Part shown: piece by piece, positions 37,853 through 46,628 of the stretch
Layout of the letters: every line of letters begins with the position of its first letter
How positions within the stretch are numbered: the first letter of the stretch is position 1
Source: Gottfriedia endophytica
GTDB taxonomy: Bacteria; Bacillota; Bacilli; Bacillales; Bacillaceae_G
DNA: 64,000 nucleotides
Assembly: GCF_017814275.1 (NCBI RefSeq)
Contig: NZ_JAGIYQ010000017.1
Span: forward strand, 1-64,000
Direction of reading: 5' to 3'
Position numbers and translations under genes: made by a program
Notes under the pieces: generated by a model
Told to the model about the DNA's origin: nothing
Databases searched by the model: none
What the model saw: only the letters and a program-made list of their open reading frames with translations

Positions 37853-37880
37853 ATTGAGTTTCGTAACTACGAAACTCAAT
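37853..37880. promoter_or_regulatory. Perfect inverted repeat upstream of the YciI gene (possible operator)
   Basis: Two 13-bp arms, ATTGAGTTTCGTA and TACGAAACTCAAT, flank AC. TTGACA (37848-37853) abuts the left side. There is no T run, so a protein-binding operator is more likely than a terminator. Confidence 0.5.
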
Positions 37881-37905
37881 ATAGAATGATGGAGGAGAAT
37901 ACCCA

Positions 37906-38241
37906 ATGTCGGACAACACAGAAAGTAAAACTACAAGCAAAATGCACTTTATGCTAAAGTCAACTCCACCTAGAACAACTTTTCATCAGGATATGACAGA
38001 AGAAGAACGAGACATCATGTTAAATCATATTGCCTATTGGACGGACAAGCAGAAACAGGGGATTGCTCTGGTCTTCGGTCCTGTTTTAAATCCTACAGCT
38101 CCGCAAGGACTTGCCATAATTGAAGTTGAAAATGAAGCTCAAGTCCCAATACTTATCGCAGAAGATCCAGCTGTAATTACTGGAATAATGACAACGGAAT
38201 TTTATCCGATGCTTGCAACGCTACCGAATCAACACGCTTGA
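37906..38241 (+). CDS. YciI-like (YCII) family protein
   Basis: 111 residues, ferredoxin-like alpha+beta fold of the YCII family. Typical segments are MHFMLKSTPPRTTF, MTEEERDIMLNHIAYWTDKQKQGIALVFGPV and AVITGIMTTEFYPM. The His in NHIAYW is the usual conserved position. Function is uncertain in the family (possible ligand binding or mild lyase). Ribosome site GGAGGAG. The palindrome just upstream suggests its own regulation. Confidence 0.8.
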   Translation: MSDNTESKTTSKMHFMLKSTPPRTTFHQDMTEEERDIMLNHIAYWTDKQKQGIALVFGPVLNPTAPQGLAIIEVENEAQVPILIAEDPAVITGIMTTEFYPMLATLPNQHA

Positions 38242-38287
38242 CCTTAGTAGGGGATAGGTTTAAAGGAACTTGAAATGAAATAAGCAA

Positions 38288-38318
38288 ATGGCTCAGTATC
38301 TGACTGAGCCATATACTT
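38288..38318 (+). terminator. Intrinsic terminator
   Basis: 9-bp stem ATGGCTCAG/CTGAGCCAT, then ATACTTTTT. Confidence 0.75.
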
Positions 38319-38358
38319 TTTCAGAACAAATATTTATCAAAATAAAAACTAGCTAATT

Positions 38359-38991
38359 TTAGCGAGTTTTAGCCTTTCCTAATACTTTTCCTTCAATATT
38401 GTCTTTAGATAATGGGCCGAAATCAAAGCTATCTTTTACTCTCCAGCTATTATCAGCTAAAATAAACACCTCATTTTCTTTGACTGTAATTGGTTTTAAA
38501 TTTCTAGTAAAATATTTCATCCATTCTTTTTCATTAATGATACTTTTACCACTTTTTTTCAAATTCATTTTATAAGTAGCAAGCTCAGAAATCCCATTAT
38601 TCATGGCTTTTGCATAAAATGTGTCTAAACGTTTGTCATCGATATAAAGTTGACCTTTTTTGATTTCGATTTTTTCACCAGGTAATCCTACGACTCTTGC
38701 GACATTTTTTTCACCAGTTATTGATGTAAGGTAATATACTATTTCACCACGCTGAAATCTATGTTTTTTGTAGTACGTTGCATCGACTACTAATGTACCC
38801 GCATACTCATGATTTCCTCGATCCATTTCATCGTATAAGTGCTCTATTTCTATAAATCCTCCTGTTTCAACTACTGGGACAGTTTTCAAAGTAATTGTAT
38901 CCTTTATTGTTTCTAGTTCAGTAGTCTTCTCTTTAGATTGGCAACCCACAAAAATGAAACACATTCCGATGATAATAAGTAAATGTTTCAT
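38359..38991 (-). CDS. Lipoprotein with an S26 signal-peptidase-like domain, catalytic dyad absent
   Basis: 210 residues. A lipoprotein signal with lipobox IFVGC (Cys17) replaces the usual membrane anchor. The S26 fold is seen in RGEIVYYLTS, NVARVVGLPGEKIEIKKGQL and FILADNSWRVKDSFDFGPL with EGKVLGKA. In type I signal peptidases the general base is the Lys of VKRVIG; here that position is Ala98. The nucleophile region reads LYDEMDRGNH instead of a Ser-Met-x-Pro motif. It is therefore probably not an active signal peptidase. The lipid anchor places it outside the membrane; its role is unknown. Confidence 0.75.
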   Translation of the reverse strand: MKHLLIIIGMCFIFVGCQSKEKTTELETIKDTITLKTVPVVETGGFIEIEHLYDEMDRGNHEYAGTLVVDATYYKKHRFQRGEIVYYLTSITGEKNVARVVGLPGEKIEIKKGQLYIDDKRLDTFYAKAMNNGISELATYKMNLKKSGKSIINEKEWMKYFTRNLKPITVKENEVFILADNSWRVKDSFDFGPLSKDNIEGKVLGKAKTR

Positions 38992-39144
38992 AATATACCC
39001 TCCTATAATTACGGTATTCTATAGAATGATAATAAATACTTTTTTCATTTGGTTTCTAAGAGTGTTTATTATTCTAGGAATATTTCAAATTTAGGGGTCT
39101 TTTTTATATGATTAAATATCAACAATCTATATCAAGAGAGAAAT

Positions 39145-39291
39145 ATGCATATTAATCCACCAGTTGATTTTTCGAACTTTATAGAAGACTTAAATAAATC
39201 ACTTTTGAAGCATTTGGAATGCAAGATTTTGAAGGATGAGTGTATTTTATGTAAATTCGAATTATTTTTACTATATAAACATAATGAATAA
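39145..39291 (+). other. Short open frame in a 400-bp gap, doubtful
   Basis: The gap 38992-39389 holds the promoter regions of the two flanking genes. A 48-codon frame starts at ATG 39145 (MHINPPVDFSNF) with only a poor AGAGAG ahead. It could be a small peptide or a remnant; I cannot support it further. Confidence 0.2.
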
Positions 39292-39389
39292 ATATTGTTA
39301 AGCTATGAATAAGTATGTATAATCATTTCTATTGAAAGAAACGAAAAATTAATTAATAGATTAATAATATAGAAAGGTGACCTACAACA

Positions 39390-40793
39390 ATGAACTCGAC
39401 ACAACCGAAAAAATTAGGTGTCTTAGGACTTTCATTAATTAGCATTAATTCTATTCTTGGGTTAAGAAATATTGCATATGCATCTACGATAGGGCCATCT
39501 GCAATCTTCTTTTGGATTGTAGCAGCACTTTTGTATTTTATTCCGCTTGGCTTAATTGTTGCAGAACTTTCAACTACGTATCCAAATCAAGGTGGTATGG
39601 GAGTTTGGGTGAAAAAAGCATTCGGTGAAAAAGCATCATTTTTAGTCTCGTGGTTTTTCTGGATTGCAAATTTTACGTATTATCCATCATTACTATTAAC
39701 AACAACAGTGGCATTGTCTTACGGTTTTAACAAGCCAAAGCTAGCAGACAATCCTATTGAAACAGCTATCATTTCTTGTATCATATTCTGGTTAGTTACA
39801 ATCCTTACATTGCGCGGGACAAAAATGAGCGGAAAATTAGCTTCGATCGGTGCTCCTTTAGGAGTATTAGTTCCTGCTATCATTATTTTTGGATTTGGAT
39901 TCTACAGTATGATAAAAGGGGAGCCAAGTGCAACGCATTTTACGACACAAAGTATGATGCCGAATCATTTATCTTTAGATACAATTATGTTTTTATCAAC
40001 CCTAATGTTCGGATTTTCTGGGGCAGAAATGCTAGGTACAATTGCTGGTAATGTTAAAAATCCACAAAAAACATTTCCAAAAGCGATTTTTATTACATCA
40101 ATCATCATTGCGGCAGTTTATATGCTAGCAACAGTTGCATTTCAATACATCATTTCTATTACACCAGATCAAACTGCAACTGCATTGTATTTATTTGCTG
40201 ACAAAGTAACGTCAAAATTTGGTTTAGGTTTTTCATTATCACAAGTATTGGGAATTTGTTTTGTTTTAGCATTTTTAAGTTCATTATCATTCTTAATTTT
40301 AAATCCAAGCGTTATGATTTCTGAAAGTGCGCAAGGAATTTTACCTGAAAAATTATTACAAAAAAATAAAGATGGAATGCCAAGTAAACTTGTAGTTGGA
40401 CAAGCAATCGTTGTTACACTCATTCTAATGCTTTCTGCACTTGTACCAAGTGTTTCGAGTGCATTAAACATGCTTGTTTTAATGTCAACATTAGCATTTT
40501 TTATTCCATATGTATTTTTAATTAGTGCTTATATTAAGTTAAGAATGTCAGATAAAGACGTAAATAGACCATTTAAAATTAAATATAATGGATTGGCCTA
40601 TTTCATTGCATCAATAGGAATGGTTGCTGTAGTAGGGACTATCGTATTAACATTAATACCTGGTAAAAACACGACATTACTTGAATATGCACCTATGGTA
40701 ATCGGACCTATACTATTTGGAGTAATAGGGTTACTATTTTATAATCGTTCTCAAAAAAATAAACAATCAATGCAATATAAAAAAGTAAGTTAA
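39390..40793 (+). CDS. APC-superfamily amino-acid permease
   Basis: 467 residues with about 12 hydrophobic helices. The first helix has LISINSILGLRNIAYAS and the second ELSTTYPNQGGMGVWVKKAFG, the pattern of the glutamate/GABA antiporter-like branch. MFGFSGAEMLGTIAGNVKNPQKTFPKAI is the central signature. It should exchange or import an amino acid at the cytoplasmic membrane. Its neighbours (M3 peptidase, pyroglutamate pathway) would fit glutamate or a related compound, but that is inference. Ribosome site AAAGGTG. It ends at a two-way terminator. Confidence 0.85.
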   Translation: MNSTQPKKLGVLGLSLISINSILGLRNIAYASTIGPSAIFFWIVAALLYFIPLGLIVAELSTTYPNQGGMGVWVKKAFGEKASFLVSWFFWIANFTYYPSLLLTTTVALSYGFNKPKLADNPIETAIISCIIFWLVTILTLRGTKMSGKLASIGAPLGVLVPAIIIFGFGFYSMIKGEPSATHFTTQSMMPNHLSLDTIMFLSTLMFGFSGAEMLGTIAGNVKNPQKTFPKAIFITSIIIAAVYMLATVAFQYIISITPDQTATALYLFADKVTSKFGLGFSLSQVLGICFVLAFLSSLSFLILNPSVMISESAQGILPEKLLQKNKDGMPSKLVVGQAIVVTLILMLSALVPSVSSALNMLVLMSTLAFFIPYVFLISAYIKLRMSDKDVNRPFKIKYNGLAYFIASIGMVAVVGTIVLTLIPGKNTTLLEYAPMVIGPILFGVIGLLFYNRSQKNKQSMQYKKVS

Positions 40794-40817
40794 TTAAAGC
40801 AAGATGTTTCACAATTA

Positions 40818-40859
40818 AAACAGCTCAAAGTTCATATTGAACAATGAGTTGTTTTTTTG
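40818..40859. terminator. Terminator between the APC permease gene and convergent pepF
   Basis: ACAGCTCA/TGAGTTGT outer stem, GTTCA/TGAAC inner stem, T7 on the plus strand and A4 on the other side. Confidence 0.8.
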
Positions 40860-40862
40860 TAA

Positions 40863-42677
40863 TTAATTAAAACTTTTCTCTAATTCATCAATAAGTGATC
40901 CAACGTATTGAACCGCTTGACGAATTGGTTCCGGTGTAGACATGTCGATTCCCATTTGATTTAATAGCTCATTAGGTGACATTGTACCACCTGCTTTTAG
41001 CACATTAATCCATTTATCAACTACCGGTTGACCTTCTTCTTCAATTTTTTGAGCAATTGCAGTAGAAGCTGTTAATCCAGCTGAGTAAGTATATGGATAT
41101 AATCCCATATAATAATGAGGCTGGCGCATCCAAGTTAAGCTTGCTCCTTCATCAATTTCAACTGTATCTCCCCAGAACTCTTTTAAAATAGTTCCTTTTG
41201 TATCACATAATACATTCGCTGTTAAAGAAGTTCCTTTTTCTGCTAAATCATAAATACGTCTTTGGAATTCAGCTTCTAAAAGGTGTGTAACAAAGTTATG
41301 ATAATATGTTCCAAGTGACTGTAAAATAACCCAACGTTTCATACGATAATCATCCGTATTTTTTAATAAATACTGCGCTAAAAGTCGCTCATTTAGAGTT
41401 GATGGTGCCTCAATAAAGTAAAGGGATGGACGAGTGTTAAAGATACTTTGATGTCCATTAGCCAAATAGAAATGTCCCGCATGGCCTAATTCATGTGCCA
41501 TTGTAAAAGCAGATCTCATATTATCTTGGAAGCTAATTAAGATATAAGGATGTACGCCATAAGGGCTAGAACAAAAAGCACCTGTACGCTTACCAACATT
41601 ATCACTGTAGTCAATCCAGCGCTCATTATAAGCTTTTTCCATAATAGCCGAGTACTCAGGACCTAAAACTTTCAGTGCATCTAAAATAATTTCTTTTACT
41701 TTTTTATATGATGTTTCTGGTTGGAAGTCAACATCAAGTGGAGCTTTTAAATCATAAAAATGGAGTGTTTCTAATCCAAGTTCTTTTTGTTTTAAACGAG
41801 CAAAACGGCGCATATGTGGAGCAAACTCATTAAAGATGACATTAAGTTGATTATGATACATTTCAGTTGTTACTTTTTGTGGATGTAATAGCATGTGAGT
41901 AACAGATTCATAATTTCGTAATTTACTTAATGCAACTTGTTTTTTTACTTCAGTAGCATAAACCGATGCATATGTATTTTTATATTGTGACAATGTAGCA
42001 ACAAAAGACTCATACGCATTTTTACGAATCGTAGGATTTGATGAAAATTCATATTTCGTTTCAAAGAGAGCAAAAGAGTTAGGAAGTTCAACTTCTTCTT
42101 CATTTAAAAATGGCTTGAACGTAAGATCAGCTGCTTTGCTCATTTGATAAATATTAAACGGTGCAGATGATACTTCACCGAGGGCAGCAAGAGCTTCTTC
42201 AGTTTCTGGAGATAGTTTATGAGATTTAGTTTTAATAATATCTTGTATGTATGATTTGAAAGGTTGGAAATTTGAATCATTTTCTACATAAGAAAGGAGT
42301 GTATCTTCATCAATTAATACCAATTCTGAATCAACAAATGTAAGTTCTTTACTTAATTTAGTAGCAACACTAGAAAATAAGATGCTATCCGCTTGATTGC
42401 TTGGATTTGTTCCATCTTCTGATTGACGTAAACTTACATATGTACCTAAGCGAACCATTCTCTTATAAATAGTTTCATAGGCTTTTAAGCAGTTTAGTAG
42501 ATTCACTTTATTATCACAAATAGTGCCTTTAAATGTTGTAACAGTTTGTATATCAGCCTCTAAATTCTTTAATTCATTTTCCCATTCACTTCTTGTAACA
42601 AATAAGTCACCTAAATCCCAGGTCATTTCAGTTGGAACTTCTGAACGATTTAATCGTTTTTCGATTGTCTTTTCCAA
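40863..42677 (-). CDS. pepF: Oligoendopeptidase F (M3B family)
   Basis: 604 residues, as expected for PepF. The zinc motif HELGH lies at 395-399 (FTMAHELGHAGHFYLA). The start RSEVPTEMTWDLGDLF, the SLRQSEDGTNP block and GKRTGAFCSSPYGVHPYILISF are PepF hallmarks. It cleaves cytoplasmic oligopeptides. GTG 42686 opens the frame, but AGGAGT fits the TTG at 42677. It is divergent from pcp, so peptide breakdown and pyroglutamate release genes sit head to head. Confidence 0.93.
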   Translation of the reverse strand: MEKTIEKRLNRSEVPTEMTWDLGDLFVTRSEWENELKNLEADIQTVTTFKGTICDNKVNLLNCLKAYETIYKRMVRLGTYVSLRQSEDGTNPSNQADSILFSSVATKLSKELTFVDSELVLIDEDTLLSYVENDSNFQPFKSYIQDIIKTKSHKLSPETEEALAALGEVSSAPFNIYQMSKAADLTFKPFLNEEEVELPNSFALFETKYEFSSNPTIRKNAYESFVATLSQYKNTYASVYATEVKKQVALSKLRNYESVTHMLLHPQKVTTEMYHNQLNVIFNEFAPHMRRFARLKQKELGLETLHFYDLKAPLDVDFQPETSYKKVKEIILDALKVLGPEYSAIMEKAYNERWIDYSDNVGKRTGAFCSSPYGVHPYILISFQDNMRSAFTMAHELGHAGHFYLANGHQSIFNTRPSLYFIEAPSTLNERLLAQYLLKNTDDYRMKRWVILQSLGTYYHNFVTHLLEAEFQRRIYDLAEKGTSLTANVLCDTKGTILKEFWGDTVEIDEGASLTWMRQPHYYMGLYPYTYSAGLTASTAIAQKIEEEGQPVVDKWINVLKAGGTMSPNELLNQMGIDMSTPEPIRQAVQYVGSLIDELEKSFN

Positions 42678-42850
42678 AAAAATCACTCCTAAATTATTAA
42701 TAGAATTACAAAATCATTATACAACTTTATTCAGAATAATTAAAATTATTTGTAAAATAATAATTCAAAGGGAATCAATAGGAAATGTCGAATTATCATA
42801 TTAAATCTAGGCAGTTTTCGTAAACTTTGTTTTTATTTAAGAATGTGTAA

Positions 42851-42875
42851 AGTTGATTTCCACTCCAATCAACTT
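42851..42875. repeat. Ends-only remnant of the GC-rich Bacillus repeat
   Basis: AGTTGATTTCC is joined directly to ACTCCAATCAACTT, which are the two termini of the element at 12182-12328 with the interior missing. It now forms a 9-bp inverted repeat (AAGTTGATT/AATCAACTT). Confidence 0.55.
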
Positions 42876-42934
42876 CATTATCAACTCAACTTTTTAGAAA
42901 AGAGTCTAAATCTATATGTAAAGAAGGGGAAAAT

Positions 42935-43546
42935 ATGAAAAAATTACTACTTACAGGGTTTGAGCCATTTCTAGACTTTACGATTAATCCAACAGAGCAA
43001 ATTGTAAAAGCTTTAGATGGAGAGAAAATTGGTCCATTTCAAATTGTTGGAAAAAAACTACCTGTTGATTTTTCAAGTTCAGGTTCTATATTGTTAAAAG
43101 AATATTATGAAGTTATGCCTGATATCATCATTTCTTTAGGGCTTGCTGCAGGGCGTACAACGATAACTCCCGAACGCATTGCGATTAATTGTAAAGATGG
43201 TGAGAAGGATAATCGAGGAATTATAAAAAAAGATGAAAAAATAGTTGAGAATGGACCAGATGGTCTTTTTACAACATTACCAATAAGGGAAATAGTTGAC
43301 GGTTTAAATGAAATGAATATCCCGGCCGAAATATCGAATTCAGCGGGTACTTATTTATGTAATCTCGTGATGTATGAAATGTTACACCATTTAAAAATTC
43401 ATAATACCAGTTTGCCATCAGGGTTTATACATATCCCAGCATCTCATGAAATGGCAATTCACAAAAGAAATATGCCAAGTTGGTCGCAAAGTGATTTAGA
43501 AAATGCAATAAGAAATGTTATAAAAATCATTGGTAAAAATGAATGA
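42935..43546 (+). CDS. pcp: Pyroglutamyl-peptidase I
   Basis: 203 residues. A cysteine peptidase that removes N-terminal 5-oxoproline from peptides in the cytoplasm. The catalytic triad is visible as Glu80 (TPERIAIN), Cys142 (SNSAGTYLCN) and His166 (GFIHIPASHE), with the N-terminal TGFEPF. The stop overlaps the start of the next gene (ATGA). It feeds free pyroglutamate to the 5-oxoprolinase encoded by the next three genes. Confidence 0.96.
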   Translation: MKKLLLTGFEPFLDFTINPTEQIVKALDGEKIGPFQIVGKKLPVDFSSSGSILLKEYYEVMPDIIISLGLAAGRTTITPERIAINCKDGEKDNRGIIKKDEKIVENGPDGLFTTLPIREIVDGLNEMNIPAEISNSAGTYLCNLVMYEMLHHLKIHNTSLPSGFIHIPASHEMAIHKRNMPSWSQSDLENAIRNVIKIIGKNE

Positions 43547-44295
43547 AAGTAGACTTTCCAGTTTTTCATCCATTAGGATGTTCAGCTGTGACAATTTATT
43601 TTAGCGATACGATTTCAGTTGAAATAAATGATTTCATTCATATTTTTGCAAATTTTTTAAGAGATAACACTGAGAAATATTGGACGGAAATTGTGCCAAC
43701 CTATCATAGTATAACTGTTTTTTATCAACCAACAGAATTATCGTATGATGAAGCGGTAGGTAGACTTAATAAAAATTATCATGATTGCCAAAAGTGTTAT
43801 CGACAAACAGAGCTAGATAAAAGGCTTTATAAAATACCTGTTTTATATGGTAAAGAATTTGGGTTAGACATTAATAGAGTTGCAGAATTGAATAATCTTA
43901 CCATAGAGGAAGTTATTTCTTTACATAGTTCACAAATATATAGAATTTTTATGATTGGTTTTTTACCTGGATTTCCATACTTAGGAGGGTTGCCTTCTTC
44001 ATTAATTACCCCAAGACTAATGAAACCTAGAAGGAGTGTTCCTGAGGGCTCAGTTGGTATAGGTGGAAATCAGACTGGTGTTTATCCAATTTCATCACCT
44101 GGAGGCTGGAATCTAATCGGTAGGACTCCGATTAAACTATTTGATCAATGTTTAGAAAATCCAATTAAATTAGAGGCTGGACATTACCTTCAATTTATAC
44201 CAATTGAAAAAGATGAATTTGATGATATACAAAATCGAAGTAAGTTAGGAAATTATGAGATGATCTGCGAGGAATATGTTCATGAGAAAAATTGA
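43543..44295 (+). CDS. pxpB: 5-oxoprolinase subunit PxpB
   Basis: 250 residues, KipI/carboxyltransferase C-D family. Signature segments are IPVLYGKEFGLDINRVAELNNLTIEEVISLHSS, MIGFLPGFPYLGGLP, PRLMKPRRSVPEGSVGIGGNQTGVYPISSPGGWNLIGRTP. With PxpA and PxpC it forms the ATP-dependent enzyme that opens 5-oxoproline to glutamate. Start and stop overlap both neighbours, so translation is coupled. In B. subtilis the homologue also acts on sporulation kinase A (KipI); that is known of the family, not shown here. Confidence 0.93.
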   Translation: MKVDFPVFHPLGCSAVTIYFSDTISVEINDFIHIFANFLRDNTEKYWTEIVPTYHSITVFYQPTELSYDEAVGRLNKNYHDCQKCYRQTELDKRLYKIPVLYGKEFGLDINRVAELNNLTIEEVISLHSSQIYRIFMIGFLPGFPYLGGLPSSLITPRLMKPRRSVPEGSVGIGGNQTGVYPISSPGGWNLIGRTPIKLFDQCLENPIKLEAGHYLQFIPIEKDEFDDIQNRSKLGNYEMICEEYVHEKN

Positions 44296-45046
44296 TTTGA
44301 ATTGTGATTGTGGAGAAGGATATGGCATCTACCAATTTGGTCAAGATGAAAAAATAATAAAATATGTATCTTCTGTAAATATTGCATGTGGATTGCATGC
44401 AGGAGATCCATTTGTCATCGCAAAAACGGTTCTACTAGCAAGGGAACAGAATGTAGCTGTTGGAGCTCATCCTGGATTTTCTGATTTAATGGGATTTGGA
44501 AGACGAGAGATTACTTTGACATACGATGAAATATATAACTTAATAATCTATCAAATCGGTGTCATGCAAGCTTTTTGTAAATCACAAAACATCCAACTTC
44601 ATCATGTTAAACCACATGGTGCTTTATATAACATGGCAGCCAGGGATATGAATATAGCTAGAGCAATTGTGCGAGCTATCAAAGATCTAGATACGCAGTT
44701 AATAGTATATGGACTGGCAAATAGTAAATTAATTGATGCAGCAGATGAGGTTAATTTACCTTTTGCTTCAGAGGTTTTTGCAGATCGAGTGTATTTAAAT
44801 GACGGAATTCTGATGTCGCGTAATCTAAAAGGTTCTGTTCATGAAAATGTAGATACTATGATAGAACAGGCATTAACACTAATAACTGAAGGTAAAGTAT
44901 CCTGTGATAATGGCGAAAAAATTTCATTAGATGCTGATACAATTTGTATTCACGGGGATAACGCAAATGCTTATCAATTTGTTAAAACATTACGTGATAG
45001 ATTACAAGAATTAAGTATTAACGTATGTCCAGTGGGGAGTAAATGA
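44282..45046 (+). CDS. pxpA: 5-oxoprolinase subunit PxpA
   Basis: 254 residues, LamB/YcsF family. It begins RKIDLNCDCGEGYG and contains SVNIACGLHAGDP, VGAHPGFSDLMGFGRRE, HVKPHGALYN and TICIHGDN, all family motifs. It is the third component needed for 5-oxoproline hydrolysis. GAGGA at about 44269 fits ATG 44282 better than ATG 44276. It overlaps pxpB by 14 bp and pxpC by 4 bp. Confidence 0.95.
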   Translation: MRKIDLNCDCGEGYGIYQFGQDEKIIKYVSSVNIACGLHAGDPFVIAKTVLLAREQNVAVGAHPGFSDLMGFGRREITLTYDEIYNLIIYQIGVMQAFCKSQNIQLHHVKPHGALYNMAARDMNIARAIVRAIKDLDTQLIVYGLANSKLIDAADEVNLPFASEVFADRVYLNDGILMSRNLKGSVHENVDTMIEQALTLITEGKVSCDNGEKISLDADTICIHGDNANAYQFVKTLRDRLQELSINVCPVGSK

Positions 45047-45990
45047 TGAAATTTCCCTTGTTTCAAATAGAAAAAGATGGCCTTTTACTAAGTTTACAAG
45101 ATTTAGGTAGAGAAGGTATGCGTCATCAAGGGATTCCTTGTTCGGGTGCTATGGATTCATTTTCATTAAGGATTGGAAACATATTAGTAGGTAACCATTA
45201 TTCTTGTGCTGGGTTAGAAGTAACAATGGGAGGATGTATTTTGCGAGTGTTGAAAGATACAACCATTATTGTTACAGGCGCAAATCTCACTCCTAAACTG
45301 AATAATAAAGACTTGCCGATGTGGAAAACAATTTCTTTAAAGAAAGGTGACCAAATTGCTTTTCTTGGTCCTAAATCTGGATTGCGTTCATACATTTGTG
45401 TGTATGGAGGATTTGAAGAAGAATTTGTTTTAAATAGTGTATCTTATTATGACAAAGCAAATCTTGGTCGTAAGCTTGAAAAAGGAAGTACAATTTTCGC
45501 AAAGCTGAATAGTACGAATCCTAAAAAAATTGGTCTTCGTTCTAATTTAATTCCAAATTATCATAAAAGGGTTAAAGTTAGAGTAATTCAAAGTCCACAT
45601 ATCAATCGCTTTTCACAAGAAACCATACAATTCTTCTTTTCTACAGTATTTCAGGTTAGTTCGAGTGATCGAATGGGAATGTATTTAACAAATGATCTAC
45701 CAGTCATTCAAGAGGATAATAGTGGGATGTTATCTGAAGGCGTGACATATGGAACGATTCAGATTTTACCAAATGGATCACCAATTATCTTGTTAGCTGA
45801 CGCTCAAACAACCGGTGGATATCCAACAATTGGAACAGTCATTTCAGTTGATCTATGGAAATTAGCGCAAATTCAAACTGGAGGATCCATAGAATTTATT
45901 CCAATAGATATTTATGAAGCTCAAAGATTATTTTTTGAAATGGAAAAGAAATTAAGAGTTATACAAATTGAATATAATAATATTATGTAA
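45043..45990 (+). CDS. pxpC: 5-oxoprolinase subunit PxpC
   Basis: 315 residues, KipA/urea amidolyase-like carboxyltransferase domain. Family marks are LSLQDLGREGMRHQGIPCSGAMDSFSLRIGN, LEVTMGGCILRV, SSSDRMGMYL, EGVTYGTIQILPNGSPIILLADAQTTGGYPTIG. It partners with PxpB. Two ATGs (45043, 45046) are possible; the second is better spaced from GGGGAG. Last gene of the pcp-pxpBAC unit. Confidence 0.93.
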   Translation: MMKFPLFQIEKDGLLLSLQDLGREGMRHQGIPCSGAMDSFSLRIGNILVGNHYSCAGLEVTMGGCILRVLKDTTIIVTGANLTPKLNNKDLPMWKTISLKKGDQIAFLGPKSGLRSYICVYGGFEEEFVLNSVSYYDKANLGRKLEKGSTIFAKLNSTNPKKIGLRSNLIPNYHKRVKVRVIQSPHINRFSQETIQFFFSTVFQVSSSDRMGMYLTNDLPVIQEDNSGMLSEGVTYGTIQILPNGSPIILLADAQTTGGYPTIGTVISVDLWKLAQIQTGGSIEFIPIDIYEAQRLFFEMEKKLRVIQIEYNNIM

Positions 45991-46013
45991 ACAGAAAAGT
46001 CGAGGGATTAACA

Positions 46014-46568
46014 ATGGAAAATAAAATGAGACAAAATAAACATGAAGTGACTAATGAAGAAAAAATTTCATACTGTTTAAATGAAACAGATACTGGCTAT
46101 TTAGGATTAGTAGATGGAGAGCATCCATACGTTGTTCCTTTAAATTTTACATATTATAATGGAGCTATTTATTTTCACGGGGCCAGTGAAGGAAGGAAAA
46201 TGGATATCATTCAAAACAATTCGAATGCAACTTTTACTGTTTCACAGCAATTTGGAACAATAACTGATCCAGTACCAGCTAAAACAGATACAGCATATAT
46301 GAGCGTTATGGTATTTGGAACAGTTGAAGTTGTAACTGACTTAGATGAAGCAACTGAAGCATTACAACAAATCCTTACTAAATATGTACCTAATTATTAT
46401 TCAAATCCATTATCAAAAAATCATGTGAAAAGCTATGTGTCTTCATTAGGGAGTAAAACAGCAGTTTGTAAAATCACACCTTCATCCATAACTGCAAAAG
46501 AAAATGAATTAATTTCCAGCAAAGCTTTTTATCCTGGAAGAACGGCGGAAATGGATTTAAAATCATAA
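46014..46568 (+). CDS. FMN-binding split-barrel protein (pyridoxamine oxidase-like, NimA type)
   Basis: 184 residues. The split-barrel core is seen in TGYLGLVDGEHPYVVPLNFTYYNGAIYFHGASEGRKMDII, typical of 5-nitroimidazole resistance/PNPOx-like flavoproteins. VMVFGTVEVV and AVCKITPSSITAKE follow. It likely binds FMN or a related flavin; the reaction is unknown. It lies 23 bp behind pxpC and could be transcribed with it, though no functional link is evident. Confidence 0.8.
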   Translation: MENKMRQNKHEVTNEEKISYCLNETDTGYLGLVDGEHPYVVPLNFTYYNGAIYFHGASEGRKMDIIQNNSNATFTVSQQFGTITDPVPAKTDTAYMSVMVFGTVEVVTDLDEATEALQQILTKYVPNYYSNPLSKNHVKSYVSSLGSKTAVCKITPSSITAKENELISSKAFYPGRTAEMDLKS

Positions 46569-46628
46569 TGACTAGAATAATAGAATCAATCTCTTGAAAT
46601 ATATGAAAACAAAAGGGGTACGAATAGA

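Noticed and set aside
37853-37880. Palindrome as terminator of the VOC gene
   Set aside because: No T run follows on either strand; an operator is more plausible.
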